From assembly GCA_951799425.1 (NCBI GenBank), contig OX637391.1, positions 50,749,069 to 50,813,068 on the forward strand: a DNA stretch of 64,000 nucleotides, given 5' to 3'. This document shows, one piece after another, positions 60,223 to 64,000 of the stretch. The stretch's first letter is position 1. Each line of letters begins with the position of its first letter. Under the pieces are notes generated by a model. That model saw nothing but the letters and a program-made list of their open reading frames with translations, was not told the origin of the DNA and searched no databases. Origin of the DNA: Ilex aquifolium. Its lineage: Eukaryota; Streptophyta; Magnoliopsida; Aquifoliales; Aquifoliaceae. A program made the translations under genes and the position numbers.

Positions 60223-60339
60223 AGTCGTCCCTTGCAGGTGCAGCTTCATCAAGATTCACATGCAAATTCCCGATGGTGTGGTGTCCCGCGGAGTTTGGGG
60301 GTGAGAATCTTGATGATGCTGCATCAGCAATCGATGACT
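60223..60339 (+). ncRNA. MIR172: MIR172 precursor, copy 2
   Basis: A second hairpin 62 bp after the first. The mature strand at 60304-60324 is identical over all 21 nt to copy 1. The star strand at 60240-60260 begins GCAGCTTCATC, so a U-U mismatch replaces the G-U pair of copy 1. The lower stem AGTCGTCCCTTGCAGG with CATCAGCAATCGATGACT is conserved, while the loop has diverged. The flanks of the two copies also resemble each other, which shows a local duplication of about 180 bp. The two probably share one primary transcript. Confidence 0.95.
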
Positions 60340-60486
60340 GCACTCAGAAGCGCGAAGCATTTGAAAAATGTTATGGGAGGGATCTCTAAAGTAGATAGCG
60401 GCTGATAGAGGAATCATTCATAGTAAGTGTTATAATTTCCAGTATGAGTACTACGCCTCCAAGAAGGTGAACTCCTTTTAATTCTC

Positions 60487-60650
60487 AAGTCATTTACTTT
60501 GGAGGATATTTTTGGTGCATGTTTGAGTCAATACGATGTCTAGGTGACTTTAATGGACTAGTTACAGTTTTTCCAACCCTCAGTCTTTTACTTTGGTGGG
60601 TATTTTGGGTGCATGTGTAATTCGATAGGATTTTTATGAACCCTTGTTAG
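60487..60650 (+). repeat. Tandem duplication of about 91 bp downstream of MIR172
   Basis: AGTCATTTACTTTGGAGG...GGTGCATGTTTGAGTCAATA at 60487 and AGTCTTTTACTTTGGTGG...GGTGCATGTGTAATTCGATA at 60578 are diverged tandem copies. It may lie in the 3' part of the primary transcript. Confidence 0.75.
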
Positions 60651-62125
60651 AGTACTCCCTATATCGATTCGATGAATTTTGATCAATAAAAATGGTTTTA
60701 TTGGTAAAAAAATAGGATATACAATAAGATTGGCATACTTTGCTGTTGGGACGAAAGAAAGGGTATAAGCCAATCCGCAATAACAAGCGGATCATATCAC
60801 TGGGGTGGTAACAAAGGTTGGGGGAGCTGAGTTTTTTGTTGTTATAGCAGTCTTACTAATTGATAGCATTTGATTGTGGGTGTGGATTTTGTTGTATTTT
60901 TATATGATTCTTAGGGTTGTAGATAGAAAGCCAAGATGCTGATGAAACTTTAGGAATTGTTACTTGTTAGTTTCGAAATGTAAAATTTAGCTTAGGTATA
61001 TATTTGAGCATTTTACTAAATTGCTCTTTGAATGTTGGAGAGCTTCTTTGGGTACTCGAATGAGAATCATATTCGGTTGATGTCGCTTCCAAACGCTCAT
61101 AACTGTTTCGCATGTTTGTTCTGTGTGTGTTGGGGGTGGGGGTGGGGGTGGAGGGTGAGGGTGACAAACCTTCGTGCCAAACATTCTAAGCATTCTTTCT
61201 TTGTTGTTTTGGATTGGACATCTATAAGCATGGCTTATTAACTTGGATATATGCAAAACATGAGATGTATGCTTTTGATTTTTCCTTCATCAAAGTCATA
61301 ACCTGGGCCTTGTGCTTATAGTTTATGTCATTAACTCTGAGACATATAGGTTTGATTGTTGTCCACATACAATTTTGCAAACCAGACTTATTCACACTCA
61401 TGTGTTTGAAACTCCCTCAATTCATGACAGTTTCTTCTAGACAACTTACTTAGTTACCTATCCGATTCTTTACATGTTGTGGCTTATTGAGAAGAAGAAA
61501 AACAAAGAAAACAGAAGAGAGAAAAATAATCTCCATTAGATCTCTAAGTATATACCCTTTCTGTTTGGGATATTCTATTAGTTTTTTTTTTCCTCGGTAG
61601 ACATATTCATATGGGCAATATTCTTCTAAATAACTCGGAGCTGTTGGCTGTATATACGAATATATGTCGAAGATTTAATCATCCTTTGATACCTCTTGTC
61701 CTTCTTGCAAATGTTGGTCCGACTACTTCTCAACATCGATGAAAAATTTGAAGGCCTAATAACACAAACTTGCGTGCATGCACACAAACATTTAAATATA
61801 GAATCAATTATTTATGAAACATTGTACTAATCAAACAAAATTAGAACAAATCCATGAAACAGACATGGATACCATAGTTTGAACCTTCACTCATGGATGT
61901 ATATGATGATTTTAGTGTTTTGAAGATTCTATGCTTTTGTTTCCGTTTTGTTTTCTCAGCAGTTAAATAGAGCCACATACTCCATATGTTCCCAGGAATC
62001 ACTGGAATAGAAGAGAATTTTTCTTTCCTCTTTTCCTTTCATTGATCCAATGGAGAAGAGATCTTTGAAACTTATAACCTACTTAAACCCATCGCTTGAA
62101 AAATTTCAACTACTGGCTAATTGTT

Positions 62126-62126
<1 letters not shown>
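60651..62126. other. Intergenic or 3' flank of MIR172, no gene seen
   Basis: AT-rich with a G-rich tract at 61132-61161. Frames are short and lack domains. Confidence 0.4.
61132..61161 (+). repeat. G-quadruplex-like tract
   Basis: GGGGGTGGGGGTGGGGGTGG followed by AGGGTGAGGG. It has at least four runs of three or more G with one- to four-base loops, so it fits the canonical quadruplex pattern on the plus strand. Confidence 0.8.

Positions 62127-62177
<51 letters not shown>
62127..62177 (+). repeat. (CT)n microsatellite, about 50 bp
   Basis: A nearly pure CT run. Confidence 0.95.
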
Positions 62178-62181
<4 letters not shown>

Positions 62182-62510
62182 ATAAGTTTAAGATAGCCAT
62201 AAACCATGAAAGGCAGACAAGTGATAAAAAAAGTGATATGGTATATGGTCATCTTATCATTGCAGTTGATGACGGAAATTGCATGAGAATTCTATTAAAG
62301 AGTTATTTGCACTGGGTGCACTACTCATTTAAAAAAAAAATTCTTACAAGAGACCATTTCAGATTAATCAACATCCCAAGCCGAAGCATAAACATTTATA
62401 TAATAAAGTATCAAAAATTAAAGATATAAATTGACTTTTGTTTTTCGTGTTTTAAATTATTTCAAAATTAATGAAAAACAGTCTGATGTTTAAAAATCAA
62501 TCACAATAAA

Positions 62511-62892
62511 TTGAGTTCCTGCCTCACGCCTTCTCTCTCTCTCCTGTCCTCTCCTTTCCTCCATTCCCATTATTTTGCCCTAAGTGTCAATCCCCTCTTA
62601 TTCTCTCTCGTTCGTCCCCCTCGCAGATTCTCTCTTCTGTACTCTCCTTCCATCTTCTTTCTCTTCCCCTTCCCTCTTGTCTCTCTCTTCACTAGACACA
62701 CCCACCGGAGAGCCAACCATGGACTCTCTCTCTCTCCTAAGTGTCTATCTCTCACCCTCGCACACAACCCTGCAACTCACACACAAAGAATCGACACACA
62801 CTCCCAAGCACACACAAAATCTGACATAAAAATCAGTGATTTTCACACACCCACACACTACTTCACACACCCCCCCCCCCCCCCCCCCCCCC
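62511..62892 (+). repeat. Pyrimidine-rich block ending in a 23-nt C run
   Basis: CT-, CACA- and C-rich sequence ending in an uninterrupted C run at 62870-62892. It resembles a plant 5' leader, but no protein start with a recognisable domain follows. Frames on both strands are low-complexity. Confidence 0.55.
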
Positions 62893-64000
62893 AGAGGCCA
62901 AAATCGACACACCCACTGTTAGTGCAATTTTGACCTATAATTTCACAAAAATATGTCGATTGTGTTCATGTTTATGGCCTATATTCTTCTTCTTTGTGAT
63001 TTTATGCATGTTGTATTTGGCATTATTATACATTGAATTTCACAAGATTGGCCAGGGACAATGGAGTCATTATTAGTCAAAAATTTGACAAGATTTTTTT
63101 TTTTGATTCTATTCCCTTTTACCTCGAGATTGGTTTTTTGGATCTCTATCACATTCTTTTTCCCCCCTAGAAAATGCTTGCTTAGTTGCACCATGTGCAG
63201 TGCCTCATGTATTTTTGTCATTGTCCTGATGGGCAGGCCATTGGGTTTGCTGGCTTCTACTTGCCAAACTATCTCGAAAAGTAACTCGGTGGGTAAATTT
63301 GCCCACCAGTTCTTGAATCAATGCACAGGGAGACTGAGTAAAATAATGCTCATACTTGTAAAGGGTTTTTTTTATCCATCTTAAGAGATGTATTTTGTCA
63401 CCTTTCCCAAGCATTCCACAGGTTTGCACTAGAAAAATCCTGTGTGAAGGATTTCCTATGTTGAAGTAATCGAGTCTATTCTTACACTCGCCCATCTACA
63501 CAATAATGTATGTGGATTACTCATAATTGTAAGGTTAGTTTCAAAACCTCTTCTACATCTTGGTTTTGGCTTTATTTTTCTCTCCCTCCAATTCCCTTTT
63601 GGTTTTGCTAGCAATGAATATTTTTGTTATGGTAGATAACAAATGATGGTATTTAGGCCATACTATGGCGTAATGGGGAGTATGATTCCGAAGGTTGATA
63701 TTTTTTTTGTAGTTATGTTTTTAGAGGAAAGTCTATCGATTTTTTTAAAAAAAATAGAGCTCAAATTGATTTCAAATTGTGTAATTAAAGAAAATGAAGA
63801 AGAAATAAATTACTACGGCATGCATAAAGATAGGACAACCAAACATTGTCCTAGTAAAATCTAGTTCACATCAATTGGGGAAAAAGCTACCACTTGGTAA
63901 TGTTTTGTGCAAGTACTTTCTTAATTTTTTTCCTTACTTTTTTAAGCACTTTTTTAGAGTAAGGTTTATTTTTTTTATATTTGATTTTTTTTGTTTTTCC
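62893..64000. other. Right edge, no supported gene
   Basis: Short frames on both strands (63061-63384 plus, 63205-63495 minus) overlap each other and show no domain I recognise. The segment could hold the first intron of a gene extending beyond the window, but nothing here proves it. Confidence 0.35.

Noticed and set aside
60204..60405. Two overlapping short frames across MIR172 copy 2
   Set aside because: They coincide with the hairpin, whose constraint is on pairing and the mature sequence, not codons.
62511..62933. 140-codon plus-strand frame and its minus-strand shadow
   Set aside because: Pyrimidine-rich repeats and a C homopolymer create the frame; no protein domain.

Overview
This is a window of nuclear DNA from a flowering plant, most likely a eudicot. 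Evidence is the AT-rich sequence with GT-AG introns, a plant-specific ARA6-type Rab GTPase, MIR172 hairpins, a decayed plastid rRNA insert, and many plant-type transposons (Ty3-gypsy, Ty1-copia, PIF/Harbinger, hAT, Helitron, L1, foldback elements). I could not place the species.

Only two host loci are well supported. At the left, on the minus strand (1815-10330), lies an eight-exon RABF1/ARA6 gene. All 200 codons can be assembled with GT-AG borders, and the N-myristoylation/palmitoylation start and all GTP-binding motifs are intact. Two of its introns are stretched by transposons. Intron 5 (4.2 kb) holds a 3.1 kb Ty3-gypsy element that keeps only gag and protease remnants. Intron 2 (2.7 kb) holds a copia RNase H fragment and a solo LTR with a perfect 5-bp target duplication. 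At the right, on the plus strand, two MIR172 hairpins stand about 180 bp apart (60041-60160 and 60223-60339). They carry identical mature miR172 and different star strands, downstream of a TATA box at 59144.

The roughly 48 kb between them holds no host gene I can support; it is layered mobile DNA. In order: a plastid 23S rRNA remnant (12373-12511), a dispersed repeat family (about 13.98-15.7 kb), a long-inverted-repeat element (16589-18047), a hAT MITE with perfect 8-bp TSD (21551-21879), a second hAT-like element (25330-26016), an L1 tail (29467-29690), two nested related hAT-like elements (30327-31715), two Helitron-like elements alternating with a duplicated 238-bp segment (32221-35360), and a foldback element holding a smaller MITE (36084-36600).

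The largest structure is a 1.25 kb tandem duplication (36879-50650). Its second copy is split by a small non-autonomous LTR element (38279 to about 49515). One LTR of that element is itself split by a 10.1 kb PIF/Harbinger DNA transposon (39315-49417). The Harbinger element has an apparently intact 402-residue transposase, a broken Myb/SANT-like partner gene, unidentified exon-like cargo ending in a SUMO-interaction-like motif, and an L1 fragment. The right end also holds a (GGT)n-rich minisatellite (58.04-58.72 kb), microsatellites and C-homopolymers. I found no tRNA gene, CRISPR array or bacterial-type operon, and no clearly new biological system. The strongest leads are the tandem MIR172 pair, the nested Harbinger element with its cargo, the Helitron tandem, and the tail-only poly(A) insertion.
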